DNA of 53,551 bases from Lysobacterales bacterium. Its GTDB lineage: Bacteria; Pseudomonadota; Gammaproteobacteria; Xanthomonadales; SZUA-36. The notes beneath the pieces were generated by a model. The model was not told the origin of the DNA. It ran no database searches and was given only the letters and a program-made list of their open reading frames with translations. The stretch is taken from NCBI GenBank assembly GCA_014238945.1, contig JABAAB010000112.1, positions 1 through 53,551 of the forward strand, given 5' to 3'. A program made the position numbers and the translations under genes. This document shows, piece by piece, positions 1 to 8,404 of the stretch (its first letter is position 1; every line of letters begins with the position of its first letter).

Positions 1-2
1 CC

Positions 3-140
3 CGCGGGAACGTCCTGTCACTGATCACCCGCAATCACGAAAAAGGACTCCGAATTACCCCCGAAACCACGGTACCGCAGTGGCACGGCGAGCACATGGA
101 CGATGACCTGGCGGTATCGGAGTTGTTGCAGTGCGAGTGA
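3..140 (+). CDS. C-terminal tail of a DUF222/HNH endonuclease-type protein (partial)
   Basis: An open frame runs in from the left edge and stops at TGA 138-140, giving about 45 residues. The tail contains GLRITPETTVPQWHGEHMD followed by a short helical end (LAVSELLQ). This resembles the C-terminus of the DUF222-HNH proteins common in gammaproteobacteria, where an 'ITPxTxxxxWxGExMD' segment follows the HNH motif. The catalytic HNH part lies outside the window, so activity cannot be judged. Such genes are often multicopy and linked to group II introns or 13E12-type repeats, but nothing here shows that. The assignment rests on a short stretch and is moderate at best. Confidence 0.45.
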   Translation, partial: RGNVLSLITRNHEKGLRITPETTVPQWHGEHMDDDLAVSELLQCE

Positions 141-173
141 GGCTTTCGAATAGTTGAATCGATCAGTTTCCGC

Positions 174-590
174 TCAGGGCAAATCCCCCTCAATGATCTC
201 AAAACTGGTCCGCACATCCGCCAGTGCCTTCATCTGCGCGGAGGCAGAGCAATACTTCTCCATGGCAAGATCAATGGCGCGTTTGACGTGGTGTTCTTTT
301 ACATCCGTGCCCTTGACGACAAAATGCATCTCGATACCGGTGTAGTAACGCGGTAGCTCCTCGCGGCGTTCACCACCGACCTGAACCCAGGCATCGACGA
401 CCTTCTGTCGGGCCTTTTTGAGGATCATGACCAGGTCGACACAGGCGCAACTGCCGGTGCCGAGCAACAGCAGTTCCATCGGTGACAGACCGAGGACGCC
501 ATCGCTGTCGATGACCACGCTGTGGCCGCTGCCGCCGGTGCCAATAAAGCTGAGACCGCCGGCCCATTTGATGTGATGATTTCTTTCCAT
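174..590 (-). CDS. OsmC family peroxiredoxin-like protein, YhfA type
   Basis: This 138-residue protein has the OsmC/Ohr fold signature. The first redox cysteine region is GTGSCACVD (Cys48, Cys50) and the second is in KYCSASAQM (Cys114), the two positions that form the thiol peroxidase centre in OsmC proteins. Length and the KYCSAS motif fit the cytoplasmic YhfA branch better than Ohr, which has a different second motif. The family reduces organic hydroperoxides or other thiol-reactive electrophiles; the substrate of YhfA-type members is not settled. The start at 590 has an AGGAC ribosome site just upstream. It stands alone: its left neighbour is the HNH tail on the other strand and its right neighbour is the HigBA promoter region. 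Confidence 0.85.
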   Translation of the reverse strand: MERNHHIKWAGGLSFIGTGGSGHSVVIDSDGVLGLSPMELLLLGTGSCACVDLVMILKKARQKVVDAWVQVGGERREELPRYYTGIEMHFVVKGTDVKEHHVKRAIDLAMEKYCSASAQMKALADVRTSFEIIEGDLP

Positions 591-848
591 GAGTGTCCTG
601 GTTTTGCTGTAGTTTTGGTGTACTGAAATTGGTGAGCCGCACAGTATAGATCATTGCTCATAGTCAGGGTCAACGCCGGTTAATTAGCCAGTACAAACGA
701 TTAGTTTTTTCCTACAGGAATTAGAGCTGATTGCTCTACCCCATTTACCCAGATCGAAATATGGTGGGTGGAGCACGTAAGGCCGTACACGTTGGCGGGG
801 CAGGGACCGGGCCACTTACCCGGGAGAGATAAGGTTGGTAATTGCAAA

Positions 849-877
849 TTGTTCCCAAATTGGGAACTTGATATAAT
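849..877 (+). promoter_or_regulatory. HigBA promoter with an internal palindromic operator
   Basis: TTGTTC (849-854) and a perfect TATAAT (872-877) are spaced by 17 bp. Lying between them and overlapping the -35 box is a palindrome, GTTCCCAA-A-TTGGGAAC (851-867), with 8-bp arms. Binding there would block RNA polymerase. Autorepression by the HigA antitoxin or HigBA complex is the usual logic of this family and is the inferred use here. The rest of the 591-901 gap (OsmC leader and upstream sequence) holds no gene that I can recognise. Confidence 0.75.
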
Positions 878-901
878 TCATTGCATCCAATGGAGTAGGT
901 G

Positions 902-1201
902 GTGCGAATCATAGCCCGAAGGACGATAAAGGAATTTTGGGAAGATCCGGCCTACGCGGACAGTGAGCAGGCTTTGAAGTCCTGGTTTGCCATCGCAAAA
1001 AGTGCGAAATGGGCCACACCACAGGACATCAAGAACCAGTTTGCCAATGCAAGTATTATCGGTGACAAACGCGTTGTGTTTAATATTTCAGGCAATAAAT
1101 ACAGACTGATTGTGAAATTCAACTACCCCTACCGTATTGGATACATACGATTTATTGGAACACACAGGCAGTACGATCTGATTGACGCGGAGTCCATTTG
1201 A
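902..1201 (+). CDS. higB: Type II toxin HigB (mRNA interferase)
   Basis: The protein is about 99 residues and begins MRIIARRTIKEFWE, the typical N-terminus of the HigB_toxin family (RelE superfamily fold). The C-terminal part, with YRLIVKFNYPYRIGYIRFIGTHRQYD, is also characteristic. The family cleaves mRNA on the ribosome. Two adjacent GTG codons (899 and 902) could start it; 902 is chosen because it gives the family's usual N-terminus and lies 6 nt after a GGAG ribosome site (892-895). Its stop overlaps the ATG of the antitoxin, so the two are translationally coupled. As in other HigBA modules the toxin gene comes first. Confidence 0.88.
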   Translation: MRIIARRTIKEFWEDPAYADSEQALKSWFAIAKSAKWATPQDIKNQFANASIIGDKRVVFNISGNKYRLIVKFNYPYRIGYIRFIGTHRQYDLIDAESI

Positions 1202-1563
1202 TGGAAATCAAACCAATACGAACCGATGCAGATTACAAGGCAACTCTGGCACGAGTTGAAACCCTGTTTGATGCTGAATATGGCAGTGTGCAGGGTGATG
1301 AACTGGAACTGCTCACCATGCTTGCTGATGCATGGGAGCAACAGCATTTTCCTGTGGCAGAACCTGACCCGGTTGAATTCATCAAAAACGTGATGGAGTT
1401 TAAAGGCACCGGGCAAGGTGAGTTGGCCGAGATTCTGAGTTCACGGCCACGTGCTTCTGAAATTCTGAACAGACGCCGTTCCCTGACACTGGGAAATATA
1501 CGCAAGATTACGGCCGCCTGGCAGGTTCCCGCGGATGCGCTTATTGGCGAGTACGAACTCTGA
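1201..1563 (+). CDS. higA: HigA-type antitoxin, Xre family
   Basis: This 120-residue protein is the partner of the HigB toxin. The N-terminal half is a helical region, and the C-terminal half carries a helix-turn-helix of Xre type (GQGELAEILSSRPRASEIL then LTLGNIRKI) ending in VPADALIGEYEL. Long-form HigA proteins with an N-terminal extension of this kind accompany this HigB class. It should neutralise the toxin by direct binding and repress the operon through the palindrome at 851-867. The ATG at 1201 overlaps the toxin stop by one base; an in-frame TTG at 1198 is a less likely start. Confidence 0.87.
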   Translation: MEIKPIRTDADYKATLARVETLFDAEYGSVQGDELELLTMLADAWEQQHFPVAEPDPVEFIKNVMEFKGTGQGELAEILSSRPRASEILNRRRSLTLGNIRKITAAWQVPADALIGEYEL

Positions 1564-1581
1564 TCAGGGCAATCCTGCCTG

Positions 1582-2781
1582 CTAACCCCCAACCTTCAAA
1601 ACCGCCGTCATCGAGGTATCCCCCGCAGCACAACCCTGGAACAACCCATAACCACCACCCCGTATCGCCAGTTCCTCGATCATTTCGATCATCGCACGCA
1701 TACCCGTGGGTCCCTGTGGGTGGCCCCAGATCAGGGAGCTGCCGTAGTTGTTCATCGACATCAGGTCCGCGCCGGTCTCCTTTGCGAAAATGATGTCGTT
1801 GACCGCGAAGGGGTTGTGGGACTTAATGGCTGTGCAATCTTTGATGCCAATACCGGCGCGTTCCAGTGCCTGCCTGGCGGCCGGTATGGTGGCGGCCGGC
1901 ATATAACTTTTTTCTTCCCGGGCCTGTCCGAAGGAAACCACTTCTATGCTGATGGCGGGGTCGGAGGACAGTTCTTTGGCCTTGTCCCTGGTGGTGACCA
2001 CCATGCCTGCCGCACCATCGGCGGGGTGGGTCTGGCCACCGAAGGTGATGGTCCCGCCTTCCTTGACAGTTCTCAGCTTGGCCAGTCCTTCTGCAGTGGA
2101 AGGAAATATACCCTCGTCGCCATCCATCGTGGCCACGGTCTTTCTGAAGCGTGGGTCGGGTACATCAAAGGGCAGGGTCATAAAGCGTTTCAGGAAGGCC
2201 GAGTCATTGGCCAGTGCATCACGGTATTGTTCCAGACGCCGCAATACGACCTCGTGTTGCTGTTCTGTGGTTACATCCCACTTGCTGGCACAGTTTTCCG
2301 CGGTCTGGGTCATATCGGCCTTTGCATACGGGTCCCAGCCCATGTTGTCGGGTACCCAGTCTTCGTGGGCCCCGATCCCGCCCGGTGCACCGGGGCGCGG
2401 ATAGAACAGATGCGGGCCATTGGATAAACGGTCGGTGGTGACTGCCAGTACACATTCGGCCGAGCCGGTCTCGACTTCCTGGGCTGCGACATTCAGTACC
2501 CTTGCGCTGGTCGCACAGGCCTGGCTGATGGTCGGTCCGCCGACACCGGTGGCGCCGACCAGGCCGGTCAGCCAGGGCAGGCCGTAAAAGGAAAATTGCT
2601 GGGGTACGGTCATGCCCAGTACACCGGCATCAAAGACATCGGCGGAAATCTTGCGTGATTCCAGTGCCTGGCGAGTGAGGTGTGCCGCAAATTCAATGCT
2701 GGGAAGATGTTGCAGGCTGCCCTGCCAGCGTGCGAACGGACTACACCAGTAGGCACCGTAGGGTATAAAACTCGCCGTCAT
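1582..2781 (-). CDS. Thiolase family acyl-CoA acyltransferase
   Basis: This 399-residue protein has the complete thiolase catalytic set: nucleophile Cys89 in SQACATS, a His322 block (SHNPFAVND) where classical thiolases have NEAFA, His354 in WGHPQGPTG, and the second catalytic Cys384 in FQGCAAGD. The modified NEAFA block points towards the lipid-transfer/branched-acyl thiolase side of the family rather than bulk acetoacetyl-CoA thiolase. It is divergent from the catabolic operon at 2992 and shares its 210-bp control region, so it probably supplies the final CoA-dependent C-C cleavage of that pathway. The start at 2781 has a strong GAGGAG ribosome site. The substrate is unknown. Confidence 0.85.
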   Translation of the reverse strand: MTASFIPYGAYWCSPFARWQGSLQHLPSIEFAAHLTRQALESRKISADVFDAGVLGMTVPQQFSFYGLPWLTGLVGATGVGGPTISQACATSARVLNVAAQEVETGSAECVLAVTTDRLSNGPHLFYPRPGAPGGIGAHEDWVPDNMGWDPYAKADMTQTAENCASKWDVTTEQQHEVVLRRLEQYRDALANDSAFLKRFMTLPFDVPDPRFRKTVATMDGDEGIFPSTAEGLAKLRTVKEGGTITFGGQTHPADGAAGMVVTTRDKAKELSSDPAISIEVVSFGQAREEKSYMPAATIPAARQALERAGIGIKDCTAIKSHNPFAVNDIIFAKETGADLMSMNNYGSSLIWGHPQGPTGMRAMIEMIEELAIRGGGYGLFQGCAAGDTSMTAVLKVGG

Positions 2782-2816
2782 TTCTATCTCCTCAAACTTG
2801 CTTTCAAGGTAATAAT

Positions 2817-2847
2817 GGTATTATAGTACCTAAATACCGTTTATGAA
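2817..2847 (-). promoter_or_regulatory. Thiolase promoter overlapped by an inverted repeat operator
   Basis: On the minus strand a perfect TATAAT (2820-2825) lies 16 bp from TTCATA (2842-2847). An inverted repeat, GGTATT-N10-AATACC (2817-2838), covers the -10 box and most of the spacer, the position expected for a repressor. The obvious candidate is the Rrf2-family protein encoded at the end of the divergent operon; that link is inference. A convincing promoter for the plus-strand operon is not visible in 2848-2991. An FNR-like sequence with two mismatches (TTGAC-CGTC-ATCAG, 2921-2934) lies there and is weak evidence. Confidence 0.55.
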
Positions 2848-2991
2848 TAAACCAACCTGTCAGGAATCACCCGGAAGACTTCTAACACAGGCTTATTGCA
2901 TGACTCACCGAAGCATGTGATTGACCGTCATCAGGAATTTGCATCTTCCGTGTCATCCATAGACAGTTGATATTAACCTATTAGAAGATTA

Positions 2992-4590
2992 ATGGATTTC
3001 TCAGACTGGATCAGCCATCACGCTGAAACTACCCCGACCAGGCCGGCCATCATTTTTGAGGGTGGCAGTATCAGCTATGGGGAACTGGCTGCCTGGATTA
3101 ATACCTTTGTCCAGGTGCTGGGAGCCGGGCTGGGCATCAAGCCCGGTGACCGGGTTGCCTATCTTGGTCTGAACTCACCCGAATTTGTTGCCCTGCTGTT
3201 TGCCTGCGCCCGTGTCGGTGCCGTGGCATTGCCGTTGAACTGGCGACTGGCAGCGGCCGAACATGTGCAGATACTGCAACACGCCCAACCACTCGTATTG
3301 TTCGTGGAGGATGAGTTTAAACAGCAGGTTGATGGCGTGAGAGACCAGCTGGCTGTCGATGAGCTAATCTGCTTTGGTGAAGCGGGTGATGGCTGGCTGG
3401 GTTTTCAGCAACTCAAGCTTGCTGCTTTGCAAAAACCGGCGTTCCAGCGACCGGCGGATCTCAGCGAAGAGGACGGCCTGCTGTTGTGTTACACCTCGGG
3501 TACCACCGGTGTGCCCAAGGGTGCATTGCTGAGCAAGAATGCGTTGTACTACAACGCGCTGAATTCCACCCATATGCATGACATGGGCCCCGAGGATACG
3601 GTGCTGGCCATGTTGCCGATGTTCCATGTGGGTGGTATCAATGTACAGTCCATCCCGGCCTGGTTCAACGGTGCAACGGTGGTGTTGCTCAAGCGTTTTG
3701 AAGTTGACCTTTTTTACCGGTCCATTGCCCGCCATCCCGTCACGCTTACGGTCGCGGTACCAACGATGATGCTGGCCATCATGGCCGACCCGCGCTGGAC
3801 CGATACCCGTCCGGGCAGTCTGCGATCGATCACCACCGGTTCCACCATCGTACCGGCGAGCATGGTTTCTACCGTGTGTGATTGGGGTGTGCCGATGGTA
3901 CAGATCTATGGCTCGACCGAGACTTGCCCGATCGCGGCCTATACCCTTCCCGACCAGGCCCGTACCCATCCTGCATCAACCGGCAAAACGGCAATACACA
4001 GCGAGATCCGCTTGATCGATGAACAGGGACAGCCCGTGGATACCGGTCAGAAGGGCGAAATCCTGGTGCGTGGCCCGCATGTCATGAACGAATACTGGGG
4101 CGATGACGAGGCCACCCGTGAAGCATTTACCGGACGCTGGTTTCATACCGGTGATGTCGGGCATTTTGATGAGGAAGGATTTCTTTACGTCGATGGACGC
4201 ATCAAGGACATGATCATATCCGGTGGTGAGAACATCTACCCGGCGCTGGTCGAAAACGTCCTTTCCACCATGGACGGTATCAGGGAAATTGCGCTAGTGG
4301 GTCTGCCGGATGACTACTGGGGTGAGATCGCTGTTGCCGTCGTCGTGGTACGGGCCGGCAGCGAAATTGACGGTGGGCAGATACGGGATTTCTCCGAGGA
4401 CCGGATTTCTCATTACTCCCTGCCGCGAGAGATTTTCATCGTGGATGAACTACCAAAAAACAGCATGGGCAAAGTCCTCAAAGATGAGGTCTGCGAACTG
4501 GCAATGAATTTGCAGGTTCAACAGCGGGCTCAACAGCAGAAACATCAGCCAGAACAACAAGAACAACGGAAAGAACAGCGGGAAAATTAA
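2992..4590 (+). CDS. Acyl-CoA synthetase (AMP-forming), first gene of the catabolic operon
   Basis: This 532-residue enzyme of the ANL superfamily shows the phosphate-binding loop YTSGTTGVPKG (about 167-177), YGSTET (about 306), the hinge motif GRIKDMIISGGENIYP (about 402) and the catalytic lysine motif PKNSMGKV (about 487). It should convert a carboxylic acid, ATP and CoA to an acyl-CoA in the cytoplasm. Placed immediately before HyuA/HyuB, it may activate the acid that enzyme makes, as acetoacetate or benzoylacetate ligases do in acetone and acetophenone catabolism; the real substrate is unknown. The last 30 residues form an unusual Gln/Glu-rich low-complexity tail. Only 14 bp separate it from the next gene. 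Confidence 0.88.
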   Translation: MDFSDWISHHAETTPTRPAIIFEGGSISYGELAAWINTFVQVLGAGLGIKPGDRVAYLGLNSPEFVALLFACARVGAVALPLNWRLAAAEHVQILQHAQPLVLFVEDEFKQQVDGVRDQLAVDELICFGEAGDGWLGFQQLKLAALQKPAFQRPADLSEEDGLLLCYTSGTTGVPKGALLSKNALYYNALNSTHMHDMGPEDTVLAMLPMFHVGGINVQSIPAWFNGATVVLLKRFEVDLFYRSIARHPVTLTVAVPTMMLAIMADPRWTDTRPGSLRSITTGSTIVPASMVSTVCDWGVPMVQIYGSTETCPIAAYTLPDQARTHPASTGKTAIHSEIRLIDEQGQPVDTGQKGEILVRGPHVMNEYWGDDEATREAFTGRWFHTGDVGHFDEEGFLYVDGRIKDMIISGGENIYPALVENVLSTMDGIREIALVGLPDDYWGEIAVAVVVVRAGSEIDGGQIRDFSEDRISHYSLPREIFIVDELPKNSMGKVLKDEVCELAMNLQVQQRAQQQKHQPEQQEQRKEQREN

Positions 4591-4604
4591 CGGGAATAAC
4601 AACT

Positions 4605-6719
4605 ATGGGTTTGAAAATTGGCATTGATGTCGGCGGTACCTTCACCGATTTCCTGGTGGCCTGGGAAGACCGGGAACCGGAGATATTCAAGGTGTTGTCG
4701 ACCTCGGATAATCCATCGGTGGGGGTGATCAACGGATTGTCTGAAATTGCTGAAAAACAGCAGCCGTCGATGAACCTGAATACTTTCCTGTCCAGCGTGG
4801 AGACCATCGTGCACGGGACCACTGTAACCACCAATGCCACGTTGACCCGTAACGGTGCCAGATCCGGTCTGATCACCACCGAGGGTGTGCGTGATGCACT
4901 GGAAATGCGTCGTGGCATCCGTGAAGAGCAATACAACAACCGTTATACCAATGTCGAGCCACTGGTTTCGCGCTACCTCAGGGTGGGTGTAAAGGGACGG
5001 TTGCGCCGCGATGGCGCCGAGGTCGAGGCACTCAGCCTGGCCGATGTGGAAAAGGCCATCGAACTGTTTAAAGAGGAGGGGGTTGAGGCAGTATCAATCT
5101 GCTTCATGAACGCCTTTGCCAACGCGCAACATGAACATGCTGCTGCCGAACTGGTGCGGGAGAAAATGCCCGCTGCCTACCTGACGGTATCGACTGACCT
5201 GTTGCCGTCGATTCGTTTTTATCCTCGGGTCAGCACCACCGTGCTGAACTCCTATATCGGACCGATATTGAATGATTACCTTGAACAACTGACCGGGCGT
5301 CTCAGCGACAACGGATTCAACGGCCTGTTGCTGATCATGCAGTCCAACGGCGGCGTGATGACACCGGAGGTCGCGCGCAAGACTGCTGCTTTGACCCTGC
5401 TGTCCGGTCCAGCCGCTGGACCCGGTGCCGGACTGGTCTATGCCAAGGCGCACGGGCAGGACAACTGCATCGTCGTCGACATGGGTGGCACCAGCTTCGA
5501 GGCCGCATTGGTCACCGGCAGCCCGGTACTGGTCAATGAGGGCTTGATCGACCGTCACCGCATCGCCCTGCCGATGCTGGCCATCCACACCATCGGTGCC
5601 GGTGGTGGCTCGATCGGCTGGATCGATGAGGGTGGTCTGCTGCGTATGGGTCCACAGAGTGCAGGTGCCGTACCGGGACCTGCAAGCTACGGACAGGGTG
5701 GCCGACTGCCGGCCTGTACCGATGCCAACCTGGTGTTGGGATTCCTGAACCCGGATTTCTTTGCCGGTGGCACCATGAAACTGGATATTGAAGCTGCACG
5801 TGCAGCCATCAAGGAACACATCGCCGACCCGATGGGTATGGATGTTGAGACCGCCGCCGCCGGTATGTACCGGGTCACCTGCAATAACATGGCACAGGGT
5901 GTACGCGAGGTGACCATCAAGCGTGGTTTTGACCCGCGTGAATTCCCGATGGTGGTGGCCGGTGGTGCCGGTCCGATCCATTCCTGCATGATCTGCGAGG
6001 AACTGCAGATCCCGTTCCAGATCGTACCGCGTGAGTCCTCCATCCTGTGTGCCGTGGGTATGCTGATGGGTGACCTGAAACACGATTTCGTGCGTACCTT
6101 CTTTGCGCGTCTCGACAACATTGACTGGCCCGCCTTGCAGGGCCTGGTCACCAGCATGGTCGACGAGGGTGGCGCACTGCTGAGCGAGGAGAGTATTCCG
6201 GCTGAACGCCAGCGCTTCCAGGTCAAACTGGATTGCCGCTATCAGAAGCAATACCACGAGGTCTCCGTGGTGGTGGAGCGTGAATGGATTGACCATGCCG
6301 ATACCGCTGCCGTACTGGCGGCCTTCCACGCAGAACACAACAGGTTGTATGGCTATTCGCTGGAAGACCAGGACGTGCCGGTGGATCTGATCAACGTTCG
6401 TCTTCAGGCGGTTGGCGTAACCGAAAAGCCTGATTTCCGCGAACAGGTATATGCCGGGGCCGATGCTTCTGCAGCGCTCAAGGGTGAACGCGACATGTAC
6501 ATATTCTCTGAAAAGGCTTTCAAACCGGTACCGGTGTACGACGGTCATGCGATGCGCTTTGGCAACCGGGTAAATGGCCCGGCCATGATCGAACAGGTCA
6601 CCACCGCCATCCTGGTCAGTGACAACTACGATTGCGTGGTGGATAAATTCGGTTCGTTCGCCGTGTTTGAGAAGGGTCGTGAAGAACTGGTTAGTTCCGT
6701 ACTAAAGGAGGCTGAATGA
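4605..6719 (+). CDS. HyuA-type subunit (hydantoinase A / acetone carboxylase beta superfamily)
   Basis: This 704-residue protein opens with GIDVGGTFTDF, the ASKHA-type ATP phosphate loop of Hydantoinase_A/oxoprolinase proteins. A second phosphate motif, VVDMGGTSFEAAL, follows at about 290, then GAGGGSIGWID and the family signature MGPQSAGAVPGPASYGQGG. In known members this subunit phosphorylates the substrate (N-methylhydantoin, 5-oxoproline, caprolactam, bicarbonate or a ketone enolate) and works with a HyuB partner, which is the next gene. Length matches HyuA and the acetone carboxylase beta subunit. The stop overlaps the start of HyuB by 4 bp, implying an equimolar complex. The sequence alone does not settle whether it is a lactamase or a carboxylase; neighbours favour an acyl-CoA-producing route. 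Confidence 0.85.
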   Translation: MGLKIGIDVGGTFTDFLVAWEDREPEIFKVLSTSDNPSVGVINGLSEIAEKQQPSMNLNTFLSSVETIVHGTTVTTNATLTRNGARSGLITTEGVRDALEMRRGIREEQYNNRYTNVEPLVSRYLRVGVKGRLRRDGAEVEALSLADVEKAIELFKEEGVEAVSICFMNAFANAQHEHAAAELVREKMPAAYLTVSTDLLPSIRFYPRVSTTVLNSYIGPILNDYLEQLTGRLSDNGFNGLLLIMQSNGGVMTPEVARKTAALTLLSGPAAGPGAGLVYAKAHGQDNCIVVDMGGTSFEAALVTGSPVLVNEGLIDRHRIALPMLAIHTIGAGGGSIGWIDEGGLLRMGPQSAGAVPGPASYGQGGRLPACTDANLVLGFLNPDFFAGGTMKLDIEAARAAIKEHIADPMGMDVETAAAGMYRVTCNNMAQGVREVTIKRGFDPREFPMVVAGGAGPIHSCMICEELQIPFQIVPRESSILCAVGMLMGDLKHDFVRTFFARLDNIDWPALQGLVTSMVDEGGALLSEESIPAERQRFQVKLDCRYQKQYHEVSVVVEREWIDHADTAAVLAAFHAEHNRLYGYSLEDQDVPVDLINVRLQAVGVTEKPDFREQVYAGADASAALKGERDMYIFSEKAFKPVPVYDGHAMRFGNRVNGPAMIEQVTTAILVSDNYDCVVDKFGSFAVFEKGREELVSSVLKEAE

Positions 6720-8404
6720 TGAGCCAGATTGATCCCATCCTGCTGTCCGTCTACGCCCGCACTTTCAAGTCGATCACCGACGAGATGAGCATGTCGGTGG
6801 AGCAGACCGCACGCTCACCGATCTTGTGTGAGGCCAAGGACTTTGTCACCGGTCTGTACGATGCCAAAGGCCATATGCTGGAGCAGAAAGAAAACCTGCC
6901 GATCCTGGCCTTTTCGCTGGCCCCGGTGTGCAAGTACCTGGTCGAATACTTCGGTGATGATATCCATGAAGGTGACGTGATCTTCCACAACGATGTGTTT
7001 TCCATGGGTAACCAGAACAACGATGTGGCGGTCTACAAGCCGATCTTCTTCAAGGGTGAACTGGTGGCCTGGTCCGCGGTCAAGGGACACCAGGCCGACA
7101 TTGGCGGCAACGTTGCGGGTGGCTACAACCCGCGTGCCACCGAGGTCTGGCAGGAGGCATTGCGTATTCCACCGGTCAAGGTGTTTGACCGGGGCGTGAT
7201 CCGCAAGGATGTGTGGGATCTGATCTTTGCCAATATCCGTCTCGAAATCGTTCAACATGATATGCGCGCCCAGATCGGGGCCTGCACGGTGGGTGAAAGG
7301 CGTCTGCTGGACCTGTTGAACAAGTATGGACTCGAGAGTTTTGAGAGCCACAAACTGGCCCTGTTTGACGCCACCCGCAAGATGATGGAAGCCGAGATCG
7401 CGACCATCCCCGAGGGCTCCTACAGCGGCGAGGGCTATGTCTACTTTGATGGCCACAACGAGGGCACCAAGTTCACCATCCGGGTGACGGTGACGGTGAA
7501 GGACAAGCACATCTGCTTTGATTACTCCGACACCGATGCCCAGACCAATGGGTTTGTAAATGGTACCTACACCTCAAGTGCATCGGCCTCCATCCTGACC
7601 TTTTTGCAGATGGTCAACCCGGATATCCCCCACAACGAGGGTATGGTCGGACCGATCGAGATGATCATCCCGGAAGGCACGATACTGAATGCGTCCTATC
7701 CAAAGGCGACCACCTTTGGCAATCACCTGTGTCCACCCAATGCCGATGCCATCATCCGCGCACTGGCACCGGTGATTCCGGACCGGGTCACGGCCGGCTG
7801 GAACAACCTGCTGGCCTCACTGACCACGGGTCTGGACGAGGACAAGGGCGAGGATTACGTAGATATCGGTTTCATGGGGCTCAAGGGTGGTTCCGGTGCC
7901 ATGAACGGCACCGACGGTTATGACCACATCGGTATGATCGACGCCTCCGGTGGCATCCTCGATCAGGACTACGAAATGTTCGAGCAACAGACACCGCATT
8001 TGCTTAAAAAACACGAATACCTGGCCGACTCCGCCGGTGCCGGTCAATGGCGGGGCGGGCTCGGGGTTGAGACTGAGTTCATCATCGGCTCCGAGGACAC
8101 CCAGTTGGTGACCTTCGGTGACGGTGATTTTGAACCGGCCTTCGGTCTGTTCGGTGGTGGTGACGGAACCCTCAATATCATCAGCCTGACTTACCCTGAT
8201 GGCAGCGAGGTAGTACCCAATAACAAGGACCTGATCATCGGTGTGCCACGGGGCACTATTTACTACCAGGCGGCGGGTGGTGGCGGTGGATACGGCGACC
8301 CGGCAAACCGGGATCGTGAAACACTGACCCGTGAAGTCAGAAACGGGGTAATCAGTTCAAAGGCCGCGAAAGATCTGTATGGCTTTGAAGGAGGCGAAAG
8401 CTGA
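6716..8404 (+). CDS. HyuB-type catalytic subunit (hydantoinase B / acetone carboxylase alpha superfamily)
   Basis: This 562-residue protein has the HyuB layout: an N-terminal SMSVEQTARSPIL block, a central KGHQADIGG (His125, Asp128), the EALRIPPVKV signature and a C-terminal GGGGGYGDP end. The first half of the usual metal motif (HxxD in most members) reads QNND here (Gln100 to Asp103), so one expected histidine ligand is replaced while His125 is kept. Length fits N-methylhydantoinase/caprolactamase B subunits; acetone carboxylase alpha is about 200 residues longer and has a small gamma subunit, which is missing here. An AAAGGAGG ribosome site precedes two possible ATGs (6716 and 6719). It forms the catalytic complex with HyuA. 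Confidence 0.85.
   Translation: MMSQIDPILLSVYARTFKSITDEMSMSVEQTARSPILCEAKDFVTGLYDAKGHMLEQKENLPILAFSLAPVCKYLVEYFGDDIHEGDVIFHNDVFSMGNQNNDVAVYKPIFFKGELVAWSAVKGHQADIGGNVAGGYNPRATEVWQEALRIPPVKVFDRGVIRKDVWDLIFANIRLEIVQHDMRAQIGACTVGERRLLDLLNKYGLESFESHKLALFDATRKMMEAEIATIPEGSYSGEGYVYFDGHNEGTKFTIRVTVTVKDKHICFDYSDTDAQTNGFVNGTYTSSASASILTFLQMVNPDIPHNEGMVGPIEMIIPEGTILNASYPKATTFGNHLCPPNADAIIRALAPVIPDRVTAGWNNLLASLTTGLDEDKGEDYVDIGFMGLKGGSGAMNGTDGYDHIGMIDASGGILDQDYEMFEQQTPHLLKKHEYLADSAGAGQWRGGLGVETEFIIGSEDTQLVTFGDGDFEPAFGLFGGGDGTLNIISLTYPDGSEVVPNNKDLIIGVPRGTIYYQAAGGGGGYGDPANRDRETLTREVRNGVISSKAAKDLYGFEGGES

Noticed and set aside
1720-2427. 235-codon frame antisense to the thiolase
   Set aside because: The thiolase frame holds all catalytic residues; this one shows no motif.
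5094-6548. 484-codon open frame antisense to the HyuA gene
   Set aside because: It mirrors the codon pattern of the well-supported HyuA frame, has no recognisable domains and no ribosome site; a compositional shadow.
4605-8404. Naming the HyuAB pair as acetone carboxylase
   Set aside because: The alpha subunit is about 200 residues too short, a gamma subunit is absent and the metal motif differs; only superfamily membership is supported.
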